NCBI RefSeq assembly: GCF_017814945.1
Contig: NZ_JAGIPX010000002.1
Location: forward strand, 186,001 to 250,000
DNA: 64,000 nucleotides
Source: Paraburkholderia sp. LEh10
GTDB lineage: Bacteria; Pseudomonadota; Gammaproteobacteria; Burkholderiales; Burkholderiaceae
Direction: 5' to 3'
The translations under genes were made by a program, and so were the position numbers. A model generated the notes under the pieces. It worked only from the letters and a program-made list of their open reading frames with translations. It was not told where the DNA came from and searched no databases. This document shows positions 44,853-53,074 of this stretch, piece by piece (the stretch's first letter is position 1; each line of letters opens with the position of its first letter).

Positions 44853-45536
44853 ATGTCTGCATTTCCCTTCGACGCCGTGTTATTCGACTGCGACGGCGTG
44901 CTCGTCGATTCGGAAACGATCACCAACACCGTGCTTGCGACGATGCTCGGCGAACTCGGCTGGCCGTTGAGCGTCGATGAAGCGATGACGATCTTCGTCG
45001 GCAAGACGGTGATGGACGAGGCGCCGCTGATCGAAGCGAAAACAGGTGTGAGGATCACGGCGCAATGGCTCGACACGTTCCGCGCACGCCGCAATGCCGC
45101 GCTCGAGCGTGACGTCACGGCGATCGCGGGCATCGCCACGGCCGTCGAAGCGTTGCATGCGCGGCTGGGTGGAAGGATCGCCGTCGCATCCGGCGCGGAT
45201 CGTCACAAGGTACGGCTCCAGCTCGCGAAAATCGGCGTGCTCGATCATTTCGAAGGACGTATCTTCAGCGGTCACGAAACGCCCCGCAACAAGCCGCATC
45301 CCGACGTGTACCTCGCGGCGGCCGCGGGTCTCGGCGTGGAGCCTGCGCGCTGCGCGGTGATCGAGGATACCGTGACGGGCGCTACGGCAGGCCGCTCGGC
45401 AGGCGCGACGGTATTCGGCTACAGTCCGGACGAAAAAGGCCACAGCTCGAAGGAAGCGCTGCGCGCTGCCGGCGTCGCTCAGGTCTTCGAAGAGATGGCG
45501 CAGCTGCCCGCGCTGCTGTCGGGCTGGCAACGCTGA
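44853..45536 (+). CDS. HAD-family hydrolase (beta-phosphoglucomutase-like)
   Basis: 227 residues. HAD motif I FDCDGVLVDSE with both Asp, motif II Ser in VASGADRHKVRL, motif III Lys in RNKPHPDVYLAAAAGL and motif IV Asp in CAVIEDTVTGATAGRSAGAT. Subclass IA cap. It is a sugar-phosphate phosphatase or mutase; the substrate is unknown. AAAGGA is 5 nt before ATG 44853; the ATG at 44850 is too close. It is divergent from the PQQ operon and convergent with the HDOD gene. Confidence 0.92.
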   Translation: MSAFPFDAVLFDCDGVLVDSETITNTVLATMLGELGWPLSVDEAMTIFVGKTVMDEAPLIEAKTGVRITAQWLDTFRARRNAALERDVTAIAGIATAVEALHARLGGRIAVASGADRHKVRLQLAKIGVLDHFEGRIFSGHETPRNKPHPDVYLAAAAGLGVEPARCAVIEDTVTGATAGRSAGATVFGYSPDEKGHSSKEALRAAGVAQVFEEMAQLPALLSGWQR

Positions 45537-45561
45537 GCGCTGCAAAGCCCCGGCAAACGCA

Positions 45562-47028
45562 TCAGAGCATGTCGGCTGCTTCGAGATTCGCGCGGGAAAA
45601 GAAACGGCTCAGCTCGCGCGTCAATTCGTTGAGGACCGCCATTTCCGACTGCGTGATCTTGTGCACGGCTTCAGGCCGCGTCCAGTCGCCGTACATCAGC
45701 GCGACGGTCGTGTCCTTGGCCTTTACGGGCAGCAGCACGAACGCCTGAGCATCGGCCAGATGCGCCTTGAACCATTCGGGCAGCCGCGCTTCCATGCGCG
45801 GCTCGCGGGCGTTCTCGATGAAGATGCCCACCGGGTTGGCGATGGCGAGATGAAAGACGTCGGGCTGGAACCCCGCGCCGAAGTTCAGCGCCGGCAGCAT
45901 GCGCTCGATGTCGGCACCAAAGCCGATGCGCGCGTGGTAGCGCGCATCGCCTTCACGCACGAACACCAGCGTGCGCGATAGCGACAGGCCCGCGAGTATC
46001 GCTTCAGAAGCCAGCGTCAGCACGGGCGCAAGCGCCTTGCTTGAAGGCAGCGCCCGCAGGTCTTCGAGGCCCGCGCTCAAGCGCGCGTGCGCGGACTTGC
46101 CCGTGCGCACGATCGAGTCGGCATGCGCGCGCAGTTCGGCGATTTCCTGCATCAGACCATCGTTCGTCTCTTCGTCGATCAACGCGATGCCCAGCAGGTC
46201 GAGCCGTGGCGCATCGATTCTGAGCGCGTCGCTGTACCGGATAGCAAGCTCGCCGAGCAATGTTTCGAGCGTGTCGCCCGGCGCGTGGGCCGCGAGCACA
46301 TTGCCCGCCTCCGTCGAGTAGCTATTGACGGCCCGCAGCCACCGCACGTGGTCCGAAAGAGGCACGTCGCATTGCGCGCCGATCGCCTGCATGCCGGCAA
46401 AGATCGTCTCCGGCAAACGCCAGCGCCTCGCGGCCTCGTTGCCGATCTCCTCGAAGCTCACGCCGAGCAGACGCGCGCACGCGTCGCTGTCGTCGATCTC
46501 CTCGGTCGCGGCAGTGCGGCGCAGACGGTCCCATTCGCTTTCCAGATAGAACGCGACCAGCAGCCTGCCGATCTGGCGCATCAGCGTGCAGACCACGGCT
46601 TCTTCGGCAACGCGCAGGTCGTTGCCTTCCGTGACGCGCCGGGCCACCGTGCCGCACAGCAGCGCGCGGTTGAGTTCGAGCTTCGCGTCGATCCGATGCG
46701 GCAGACTTTGATGAAAGTGATCGACGATCTTCATCCCGACCACGAGATGACCGACGGTATCCATGCCGAGCACCATCAGCGCCCGCGTGACCGTCGTGAT
46801 GTTGCCGCCGAAAGCGACGTACATCGCTGAATTCGCGAGCCGCAGCACCTTTTGCGTGAGCCCGACATCCGAGAGCACGACCTGCACGAGCGAGTTGAAG
46901 TCGAGGTCGTCGTTATTCATCGCCGCCACGGTGGTGCGCAGCGCCTGGGAAAGCATCGGGAAATCGCCGCGCTCGCTCATGCGCGCCCACAGTTTTTCCA
47001 GCAATTCGGACTTGACTACAGCGGACAT
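45562..47028 (-). CDS. HDOD domain signalling protein
   Basis: 488 residues. The N-terminal HDOD domain is visible as LARMSERGDFPMLSQ-like start, DVGLTQKVLRLANSAMYVAF and ITTVTRALMVLGMDTVGHLV; it lacks catalytic HD metal ligands, as is normal for HDOD. The C-terminal region, about 340-480, looks like a GAF-type sensor (LTLASEAILAGLSLSRTLVF, FVLLPVKAKDTTVALMYGDW). HDOD proteins couple signals to c-di-GMP or motility regulation. The start at 47028 is the family N-terminus; upstream extension to 47154 is Cys-rich and unlikely. Confidence 0.85.
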   Translation of the reverse strand: MSAVVKSELLEKLWARMSERGDFPMLSQALRTTVAAMNNDDLDFNSLVQVVLSDVGLTQKVLRLANSAMYVAFGGNITTVTRALMVLGMDTVGHLVVGMKIVDHFHQSLPHRIDAKLELNRALLCGTVARRVTEGNDLRVAEEAVVCTLMRQIGRLLVAFYLESEWDRLRRTAATEEIDDSDACARLLGVSFEEIGNEAARRWRLPETIFAGMQAIGAQCDVPLSDHVRWLRAVNSYSTEAGNVLAAHAPGDTLETLLGELAIRYSDALRIDAPRLDLLGIALIDEETNDGLMQEIAELRAHADSIVRTGKSAHARLSAGLEDLRALPSSKALAPVLTLASEAILAGLSLSRTLVFVREGDARYHARIGFGADIERMLPALNFGAGFQPDVFHLAIANPVGIFIENAREPRMEARLPEWFKAHLADAQAFVLLPVKAKDTTVALMYGDWTRPEAVHKITQSEMAVLNELTRELSRFFSRANLEAADML

Positions 47029-47225
47029 CTGACGGTGGTTGTAAAACAGATACGTTGAAAGGCAACAGCAGCAGTACCCGTGATTAAAACACAACCCGTC
47101 GGCTAGAACGGCTTTGCGGTGACGTCGATGTGCTGGAAATGAACGACCCGTCACGCCGATGCGATCGTTTCAGATGATTCGACACGGGAGCCGGCAACAC
47201 TCAACCATAACGATCGTCACCGCGA

Positions 47226-47252
47226 GCGTTCCGGCAAAACTTGCCGGAACGC
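47226..47252 (-). terminator. Hairpin after the DUF3331 gene
   Basis: Perfect 12-bp stem GCGTTCCGGCAA/TTGCCGGAACGC with a 3-nt loop, 10 nt past the DUF3331 stop. No U-run follows on the minus strand, so it is a 3'-end stabiliser or Rho-assisted terminator. Confidence 0.55.
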
Positions 47253-47262
47253 CCGGCGAATC

Positions 47263-47646
47263 TCAACGCTCGAGGATGCTCGCCGCGACGATCATCGCGC
47301 CTGCATTGCGCGGCGGCGTGCCGCTCGCATGCGGACAATAGACGGTCTCGCCCGCCTTGATCGAGCGCCCCGTCAGCACGCACTTGCCCGCCCTGCTCGC
47401 GACGATCGCCCGCCATGTCTGATAGCCGTAATGGCCCGTGCGCGAGTCGCACCACGATACCGTCAAGGTTTGCGGCGTAGGCTTGTCGAGCACGCGCACC
47501 GTCGGGCGGCCGCGCCCGTCCCAGCGGGGCGCCCCGCGCGTCTTGCGGCGCGGCGCAGGCGGCGCTTCGACGGGTTCTGGCTTCACGTCGAAGTCGCGGA
47601 GCGCCGCAACGGTTCGGCACCATATTTCGATATGTTCGTCCATCAT
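47263..47646 (-). CDS. DUF3331 family protein
   Basis: 127 residues, basic, soluble. The family core is clear: RPTVRVLDKPTPQTLTVSWC, DSRTGHYGYQTWRAIVAS, AGKCVLTGRSIKAGETVYCP and NAGAMIVAASIL at the C-terminus. Conserved Cys residues (SWC, AGKC, VYCP) suggest a metal or redox site. DUF3331 is largely restricted to Burkholderia and relatives and its function is unknown. AAGAGG supports the ATG at 47646; the adjacent 47643 and 47652 are alternatives. Confidence 0.82.
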   Translation of the reverse strand: MMDEHIEIWCRTVAALRDFDVKPEPVEAPPAPRRKTRGAPRWDGRGRPTVRVLDKPTPQTLTVSWCDSRTGHYGYQTWRAIVASRAGKCVLTGRSIKAGETVYCPHASGTPPRNAGAMIVAASILER

Positions 47647-47946
47647 ATGCATCCTCTTGCCCCGGATCGCGATCCGGGCGACATCCCGGTCAGGCAAGCC
47701 GAGGCTTCAGCCGCTATCGAAACCGGCCCCGCCCAGCGTACCGGACACAACCTCGCCGCTGATGCGGCGGGCGAGCCGAAGTCGCGGATTGCGAAACCGG
47801 GTAACGGCTTGCCCAGGTCCGCCCGCAATAATTCAACACGTGATGAATATTGGCACAGTCGCGTCGCGCTGAACACGTGTCAAACGGCCGCGCCGCGAAG
47901 CTCGGTTAAACTCACGCCTGCTCTGGCGATCGGCAGGCTCATCTGA

Positions 47947-48606
47947 ATGAAAGACGTGACGGCATCAGCGGAACAACCCGGACAGAAGAAGCGCGCGCGC
48001 GGACGCCCGGCTTCGAGCGCGTCGGTCGGCCTGGACGTCATCCTGCAGAACGCACGCAAGACCTTCGGCAAACGGGGATTCGAGGCGGCCAGCGTGCGCG
48101 AGATCGCGCGCGATTCAGGCGTCGATGCCGCGCTCATTGCGCATCATTTCGGTTCGAAAGAAACGTTGTGGCTGGCCGTCGTCGAACAGATCGCGGACCA
48201 GATGTCACCCATGATCGAAGCGACGGCGGCACTGCGGGCCTCTCCGCTCGGCGCGAGAGCACGCGTGCAAAGCGCGGTCGCGACATTCATCGATGCGGTT
48301 TTCGACGATCCCGACTTCGGTATCTTCTTCTCGACGTCGGTGAGGGAAGAAGGTGAGCGGCTCAACGTGCTGATCGACCGGCTGGTTCGGCCTTATCACG
48401 ACGTGCTCGTGCCGCTGTTCGAAGACGCGGCGAAGCGCGGTGAACTGAAAGTGAAAGACGCCAATGTGATGTTTTTCATGCTGCTGAACGCGATCAGCAA
48501 GACGGTTTCGTACGGCAATCTGCTGCGGGCGTTCTCGTCTCTGCCGGAACATGAGAAGAAGTTCAAGCGCGTCGTGCTCGACACGGCCCTCGGCATGCTG
48601 GCGTAA
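47947..48606 (+). CDS. TetR-family repressor
   Basis: 219 residues. The N-terminal HTH is ARKTFGKRGFEAASVREIAR followed by DSGVDAALIAHHFGSKETLW, near residues 36-75; the rest is an alpha-helical ligand and dimer domain (FIDAVFDDPDFGIFFSTSVR). The first 25 residues are Lys/Arg-rich. Its usual divergent or downstream target is not obvious: the region after it is decayed, so the gene it once regulated may be lost. It is divergent from DUF3331 with 300 bp between starts. Confidence 0.92.
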   Translation: MKDVTASAEQPGQKKRARGRPASSASVGLDVILQNARKTFGKRGFEAASVREIARDSGVDAALIAHHFGSKETLWLAVVEQIADQMSPMIEATAALRASPLGARARVQSAVATFIDAVFDDPDFGIFFSTSVREEGERLNVLIDRLVRPYHDVLVPLFEDAAKRGELKVKDANVMFFMLLNAISKTVSYGNLLRAFSSLPEHEKKFKRVVLDTALGMLA

Positions 48607-48682
48607 TGCCCCCGGCGGGCACCCGCTTCGCGCGTACCGCGTGCGTGCGCTCCCGCGCAACGGGCGCGTGGCGCAAGCAGGG

Positions 48683-48964
48683 TCAGGCCGCCGTCTGCCG
48701 CGACGGGTATAGCATTTCCCGCTCCAGCAAATCCAGCAACGTAATGATCCGCTGTCGTTGCGTCGTCACCAGATCGCAGGTTTGCGCGAGCGCACGCAAG
48801 CGCCTTCCCCAGTATTCGTAGTCGAGCCTGGACTCGTCGTCGCGCTCCATGCGGCGCACGATGTACTAGACCATCCGTTTCAGATGATCCAGTTCCACGT
48901 CCGCGAGGTTGGCTGAGCGCAGCGTCGCGACATCCGACGACACCTGAGCTTTTGTTACCGCCAT
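48683..48964 (-). pseudogene. Small hypothetical gene with an in-frame stop
   Basis: A frame from ATG 48964 reads MAVTKAQVSSDVATLRSANL to codon 32, then TAG (48866-48868), and continues open for 60 more codons (YIVRRMERDDESRLDYEYWG, TTQRQRIITLLDLLEREMLY) to the TGA at 48683. The two halves keep helical, charged composition in one frame, so a nonsense mutation split a former gene of about 93 codons. The family is not recognised. Confidence 0.55.
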
Positions 48965-49115
48965 AGTGGCCCCCGATCATCATCTCGAAGCCGTCGGACG
49001 GGCCGTGCTCAGCTGTCCTCGGCGACAGCGGGGCTGCGCTGTCGCGCCCACGGTGCGGTGACGGTCGCCACGACGTCACTTGTCGCACCGCCGCGCGACC
49101 CGTCCAACTTTCTTT

Positions 49116-49455
49116 TTCCCGACAAAACGCGCCGCGCTACAGGCCGCCGTGGCTGGACGGGTGCGGCGTTTCGTCGAGGCGAATCTTCACCAGGCCGACC
49201 TGTCGCCGGCCAGCGTGATTCAGGCGCTGCAACTCAAGCGCGCGACGATCTACCGCTGGTTCGAGCACGAGGGCGGACTTTATACGCAACCGGCGGCTGC
49301 GCGAGGCCGCCAACGAGCTCGTGCGTTTCCCGCAGCTTCAGGTGATGGAGATCGCGTATGGGCTCGGGTTGAAGAGCGCTTCGGATTTCACGCGCGCGTT
49401 TCGCCGCGCGTTCGACATGAGCCCCAAGACTTGCGCGCCCGAGCGGTGCTGCTGA
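49116..49455 (+). pseudogene. AraC-family regulator, C-terminal remnant with frameshift
   Basis: The first part reads RRFVEANLHQADLSPASVIQ and LQLKRATIYRWFEHEGGLYT, an AraC first HTH. Near 49280 the frame changes; the next frame continues IRNRRLREAANELVRF, QVMEIAYGLGLKSASDFTRA and FRRAFDMSPK, the second HTH, to TGA 49453. The N-terminal ligand domain is missing. Both a truncation and a frameshift are needed to explain it. Confidence 0.75.
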
Positions 49456-49489
49456 AGGACGCTCGCGGCTGACAAACACCTCGCTCGCG

Positions 49490-49562
49490 GCTGACTTCCC
49501 GCTGACTTCCCGCTGACTTCCTCCTGACTTCCCGCTGATTCCTCGCTGACTTTCAGCTGACA
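49490..49562. repeat. 11-bp degenerate tandem repeat
   Basis: About six imperfect units of GCTGACTTCCC follow each other downstream of the AraC remnant; the first three are nearly identical and later ones lose or gain a base. It lies between two decayed genes and encodes nothing recognisable. Confidence 0.8.
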
Positions 49563-49577
49563 GCCGCAGACACCCGC

Positions 49578-49684
49578 TCAGCACGTTACCGCGATCGCCT
49601 GCTTGCGCTCGGGAAAGCGATGCAGCGCGACGAGCGAAAGCGTGATCGCCGTCATCAGATAGCACGCGGGAATCATCGAACGAT
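49578..49684 (-). pseudogene. MFS transporter, last helix remnant
   Basis: On the minus strand about 35 codons read IPACYLMTAITLSLVALHRF then PERKQAIAVTC and TGA, the last membrane helix and tail of a major facilitator. No start or upstream part exists; the isochorismatase remnant begins 6 nt away on the other strand. Confidence 0.5.
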
Positions 49685-49689
49685 CGACT

Positions 49690-49889
49690 TATCCGCCTCA
49701 TACCGCGGCACTCGTGCTCATCGACGTGCTCAACGATTTCCTCGCCGAAGACGGCAAGCTGCACGCGTCGATTGCACCGATGCTCGCAAAAACCGGCTTC
49801 ATCGCGCATGTCGCGCAATCTGCTCGACGGCGCGCGGGCTGCTGGTCTGAAGATCGTCTTCGCGCCGCACGGCACCGACGAGCACAGCT
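49690..49889 (+). pseudogene. Isochorismatase-like cysteine hydrolase, N-terminal remnant
   Basis: YPPHTAALVLIDVLNDFLAE is the family's opening strand with the catalytic Asp, then a frameshift near 49815 leads to NLLDGARAAGLKIVFAPHGT and DEHS. Only the first third of the usual 180-200 residues survives; the catalytic Cys region is gone. It runs into a DUF1330 fragment without a gap. Confidence 0.65.
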
Positions 49890-49901
49890 TATCGCGCGAA
49901 T

Positions 49902-50117
49902 CTGCGCGACACGTTCGACGGCTACCCGCACAAGGTTCTTGCGGCGTATGGCACGCAGCAGGTGCAGGAAGGCGACGCGGCCGAAGCCATCGTGATACTC
50001 GAATGTCCAACGCTCGCGGCAGCACGCGCCTGGTACGACAGCGATGCGTATCGCGAAGTCGCGCAGCATCGGCTCAGAGGCACGCGTCATCTCGTCGTGC
50101 TGGTCGAAGGGCTTTGA
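49902..50117 (+). pseudogene. DUF1330 family gene, internally deleted remnant
   Basis: The frame ending at TGA 50115 reads LRDTFDGYPHKVLAAYG, GDAAEAIVILECPTLAAARA and WYDSDAYREVAQHRLRG to the C-terminal LVVLVEGL, typical of DUF1330 (a dimeric alpha/beta-barrel-type fold). The start and first strand are replaced by the isochorismatase remnant, and the middle is shortened. No ribosome site is present. Confidence 0.65.
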
Positions 50118-50427
50118 CCCAGCGTCGTATACCGATGCATAGGTTTATCACCAAAGTCATATAGGCCGGATGACGCGCGACATCCATACTGGGCAATACA
50201 GGCTGCATCCAGGCGGCGCACTCGCATTCGCGATCCGATCGATCTGCTCCGCGTCGATGCCCTGCCCGTTCGCGTGTCAACGACTTCAATCCTGTTCTCC
50301 CACAGATTCCGATGGTTGCTGACGTCTGAAAGGTCGGCGTAGGTAAGCGTTCCGCCGAACGCCGCACACGCCGTCGTGCTGGTCCGGCGCTAGCGTCACG
50401 CGCCGCAATTTTCGTAAGGAGACTTAC

Positions 50428-50688
50428 ATGAAGACGATCATCATCCTCTGTGGCGGTGCGCTCTGTCTGTCGACATGGCAAGCCAACGCGCAGGAAGCCA
50501 CCACCAGCGCGACGGCCACGCCGGAAACCGTCATCAATTCGGAAGGTCCGGGCATGTCGACGAACTCGATGTCGGGCAGCGCGGCCATGCATGGCAAGAC
50601 ACGCAGCGAGGTCTATCAGGATCTCGTGCGCTCGCAAAAGGACGGCGAGCAGGCGCGGTTGCAGGACCTGTTCAAGGGCGGCAACTGA
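50428..50688 (+). CDS. Small exported DUF4148-like protein
   Basis: 86 residues. A signal peptide (1-21, WQANA before QEA) and a C-terminal GKTRSEVYQDLVRSQKDGEQ segment, the core of DUF4148, a family of small secreted proteins abundant in Burkholderia. The middle is Ser/Thr-rich. AAGGAGAC lies before the ATG at 50428. Function unknown. Three 11-bp repeats and a strong terminator follow. Confidence 0.82.
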   Translation: MKTIIILCGGALCLSTWQANAQEATTSATATPETVINSEGPGMSTNSMSGSAAMHGKTRSEVYQDLVRSQKDGEQARLQDLFKGGN

Positions 50689-50708
50689 CTATCATGATGT
50701 GTCGTGGC

Positions 50709-50740
50709 TTGAACGCGCATTGAACGCGCATTGAACGCTC
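50709..50740. repeat. 11-bp tandem repeat, three copies
   Basis: TTGAACGCGCA twice and TTGAACGCTC once, head to tail, between the DUF4148 stop and its terminator. Confidence 0.85.
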
Positions 50741-50746
50741 GTCGTC

Positions 50747-50784
50747 AAACGGGGCCGTCACAGATGACGGCCCCGTTTCGTTTT
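50747..50784 (+). terminator. Rho-independent terminator of the DUF4148 gene
   Basis: Perfect 14-bp stem AAACGGGGCCGTCA/TGACGGCCCCGTTT with loop CAGA, then CGTTTT on the + strand. It ends 5 nt before the S8 protease stop on the other strand. Confidence 0.88.
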
Positions 50785-50788
50785 CGCG

Positions 50789-53044
50789 CTACAGCTTGAT
50801 GCCGCGCCTCTTCCAGCGCGGCGAAGGAAAGCGTCCAGCGCCGCCGCGTTCGTCGATCAGCCTTGGGACCCACGAATGCTGTCCAACGGGCACGACGGGC
50901 GGGATCGCCGTGACGGGACATCCGCCGAGCTGATGAGCCATCAGCGCGACGGGCACCGGGTCTTCCGCTGCCGCCCTCTTCGCGATCCACTCACGCGCCT
51001 TGTGCGGTTTCAGCGCATAGGCCGTGAAAGTGCCCGACTGCCCCTGTAGCTTCGCGCGCACCAGCAACCGCGCGACCTGCGGCGCCGCCGCGCTCGTCCC
51101 CGACAGCGCGACGAGACAGCCGCTTCGCGTGCTTGCGCCCAGCACGCCGGCGCAACCCGGCGAATCCTCGCTGACGGCCATCGCATCGGGACCGTCTCGC
51201 CCCGTATCCGAAAGCGTGGGCCCCGTCGATGAATACGCGGCCGCTGTCCCATCCGTGCGCCGATACCCGCCGACCACGACCGTGTTCTCTCCCGTCGCGA
51301 TCGAATTGAGCGTGCGGCTTCGCCTGATCCACGAGTCCATGTTGCCGGCATCGAAGTCGCGGATGTGCGCGCCGGAAACGAAGCGCCTGTATCGGGGATC
51401 TTCGAAACGCGATTGACGCCCGCGCACGGGAAAGCCATACGCCGTTTCGTTGCGTTGTATCCATGCGTCGATGACGAGCGGATCGCCCGTCTGCAAGCTA
51501 TTCGACAGCGTGACGCTCCAGTTTCCGGCCGGTGCCGCGTCGCGCGACGGCTTGCGCGTGAGGGTCGGCGCGAGCGCGATCAGGATCATGTTGCGATTGC
51601 CCGTCGCGACCTGATCCAGGTACGCGACCGTGCACAACACATTGCCATCGGGCTGCCATGCGTAGACGCTGCCGCTTGCGATGAGCGGACTCCCGGCGCC
51701 CGCGGGCGGCGATACCGTGAGCTTCACCTGCGAAGCGTCCGCATGTTCAGGCAACCATATCTCCAGAAAGCCGGGCGTTGCGCAGTCCGGCAACACGCGC
51801 CATGTGATGCTCTGCGACGCCCCGTGCTGCACCTCGACACGCGCGTGACAACGCAGCACGTTGCTGTTTCCGGCAGGCACGACGACACACAGGTCGCGAT
51901 GCAGGCCGATCAGCTCGTCGATCGCTCTTTCGATGATCGAACTGCCGTCGTGCGGCCCCGCCATGTAGCCGTAACTCAGGTTGAGCACCACGCAATACTT
52001 CGCGCCTTGCGCGGCATCGTCGGCGCGGCGCAGGACGTAGCGCATCGCGTCGAGCGCATGCACGGCGAACCAGCGCCCCGATGTATCGCGCACGGTTCGC
52101 CCCGCCGTCTTGAACTGCACGCCGATGAGCCGCGCGTTGTCGAGCACGTTCTGCTCTTCGCCCTGCGTGTGCAGAAACGCCGTATGGAGCTTGCCAGGCC
52201 GCACGCCACCGGCGAGGTCCATCACTTCGGTGCCGTGCGCCCAGCGCCTGCGCACATTGATATAGCCCGCCTGCGCGTACACGGCTTCTTCATCGACCAG
52301 TCCGCCGAGCGTGCAACGCGCGAGCATGGCGTCGATGTCGCTCTTCGACAGTTCGCTTCCGTAGTGCAGAACAGGCGGCGAGCCTGGCGCGTCGTCCTGA
52401 TTCCAGAAGTATTCGATGCGCGTGGCCGATGGATCGTCGACGGAGCGAAAGCGCTCATGCGCAAACGCAAGCCCGTCGTCCATCACGCCGAGAAACACCA
52501 TGGGCGGTGAAGCGGCGTTCGGCGCTGCGAACTGCGCGCCAGCGAACGCCGGGCCCGTTCCCGTTGCGAGCGGCGCCGCGCCCGCCGACGTCCCCGCCGA
52601 CGTCCCCGCCGACGCCTCTGAAGGCAGATCGTCAGGCACGACGGGCATGCCGATCTCGAAGCGCTTGATGAACCCCGCGAGCGACGCATCGAGTTCGGCA
52701 AAGAACTGCTTCGTCACGCATGCGGTGAGGAAGCGGGTTTTGTCGAGATCGGCAGGCGGAAAGCGATAGAGCGACGACACGCGTATCCATGCCTGCCATC
52801 CCGCGTTCACGCCTTCAAGACGCTCCGCGAACGACTTCGCGGTCAGCTCCGTGTGATCGGGCGCAGTCTCGTTCAGTTCGAGGATGACACGCACCCAGCC
52901 CGTCGGCGCACCGCCAAGATCGGCGAAGCCGGTTGCATCGGCCCACGCCAGATAAGGGTCCGCGCGCGCCGTGCCGGGGGCGCGCGCTGTCCAGTCGAGC
53001 CCGCTCCACGCGCCCTTCTGGCCCGTCAACGATGTCCAGTCCAT
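50789..53044 (-). CDS. S8 (subtilisin-like) serine protease without signal peptide
   Basis: 751 residues. Catalytic triad: Asp in FLGVMDDGLAFAHERF near 185, His in RRWAHGTEVMDLAGG near 268, oxyanion Asn in VVVPAGNSN near 395 and Ser in ALSGTSAAAPQVARLL near 678. The first 150 residues are not a typical propeptide and there is no signal peptide, so it is cytosolic or exported by a dedicated route. A (SAGT)n-like spacer at about 147-155 precedes the catalytic domain. The region 410-520 between Asn and Ser is an inserted beta-rich domain. It is followed upstream by the PAP2 gene 30 bp away, so they are one operon. Confidence 0.9.
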   Translation of the reverse strand: MDWTSLTGQKGAWSGLDWTARAPGTARADPYLAWADATGFADLGGAPTGWVRVILELNETAPDHTELTAKSFAERLEGVNAGWQAWIRVSSLYRFPPADLDKTRFLTACVTKQFFAELDASLAGFIKRFEIGMPVVPDDLPSEASAGTSAGTSAGAAPLATGTGPAFAGAQFAAPNAASPPMVFLGVMDDGLAFAHERFRSVDDPSATRIEYFWNQDDAPGSPPVLHYGSELSKSDIDAMLARCTLGGLVDEEAVYAQAGYINVRRRWAHGTEVMDLAGGVRPGKLHTAFLHTQGEEQNVLDNARLIGVQFKTAGRTVRDTSGRWFAVHALDAMRYVLRRADDAAQGAKYCVVLNLSYGYMAGPHDGSSIIERAIDELIGLHRDLCVVVPAGNSNVLRCHARVEVQHGASQSITWRVLPDCATPGFLEIWLPEHADASQVKLTVSPPAGAGSPLIASGSVYAWQPDGNVLCTVAYLDQVATGNRNMILIALAPTLTRKPSRDAAPAGNWSVTLSNSLQTGDPLVIDAWIQRNETAYGFPVRGRQSRFEDPRYRRFVSGAHIRDFDAGNMDSWIRRSRTLNSIATGENTVVVGGYRRTDGTAAAYSSTGPTLSDTGRDGPDAMAVSEDSPGCAGVLGASTRSGCLVALSGTSAAAPQVARLLVRAKLQGQSGTFTAYALKPHKAREWIAKRAAAEDPVPVALMAHQLGGCPVTAIPPVVPVGQHSWVPRLIDERGGAGRFPSPRWKRRGIKL

Positions 53045-53074
53045 CGCTCAGCTCCCTTGAACAGTGTCGAGTAT

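Noticed and set aside
49578..50117. Insertion-sequence remnant in the graveyard
   Set aside because: No transposase words, terminal inverted repeats or target duplications were seen; the fragments match metabolic and transport genes.
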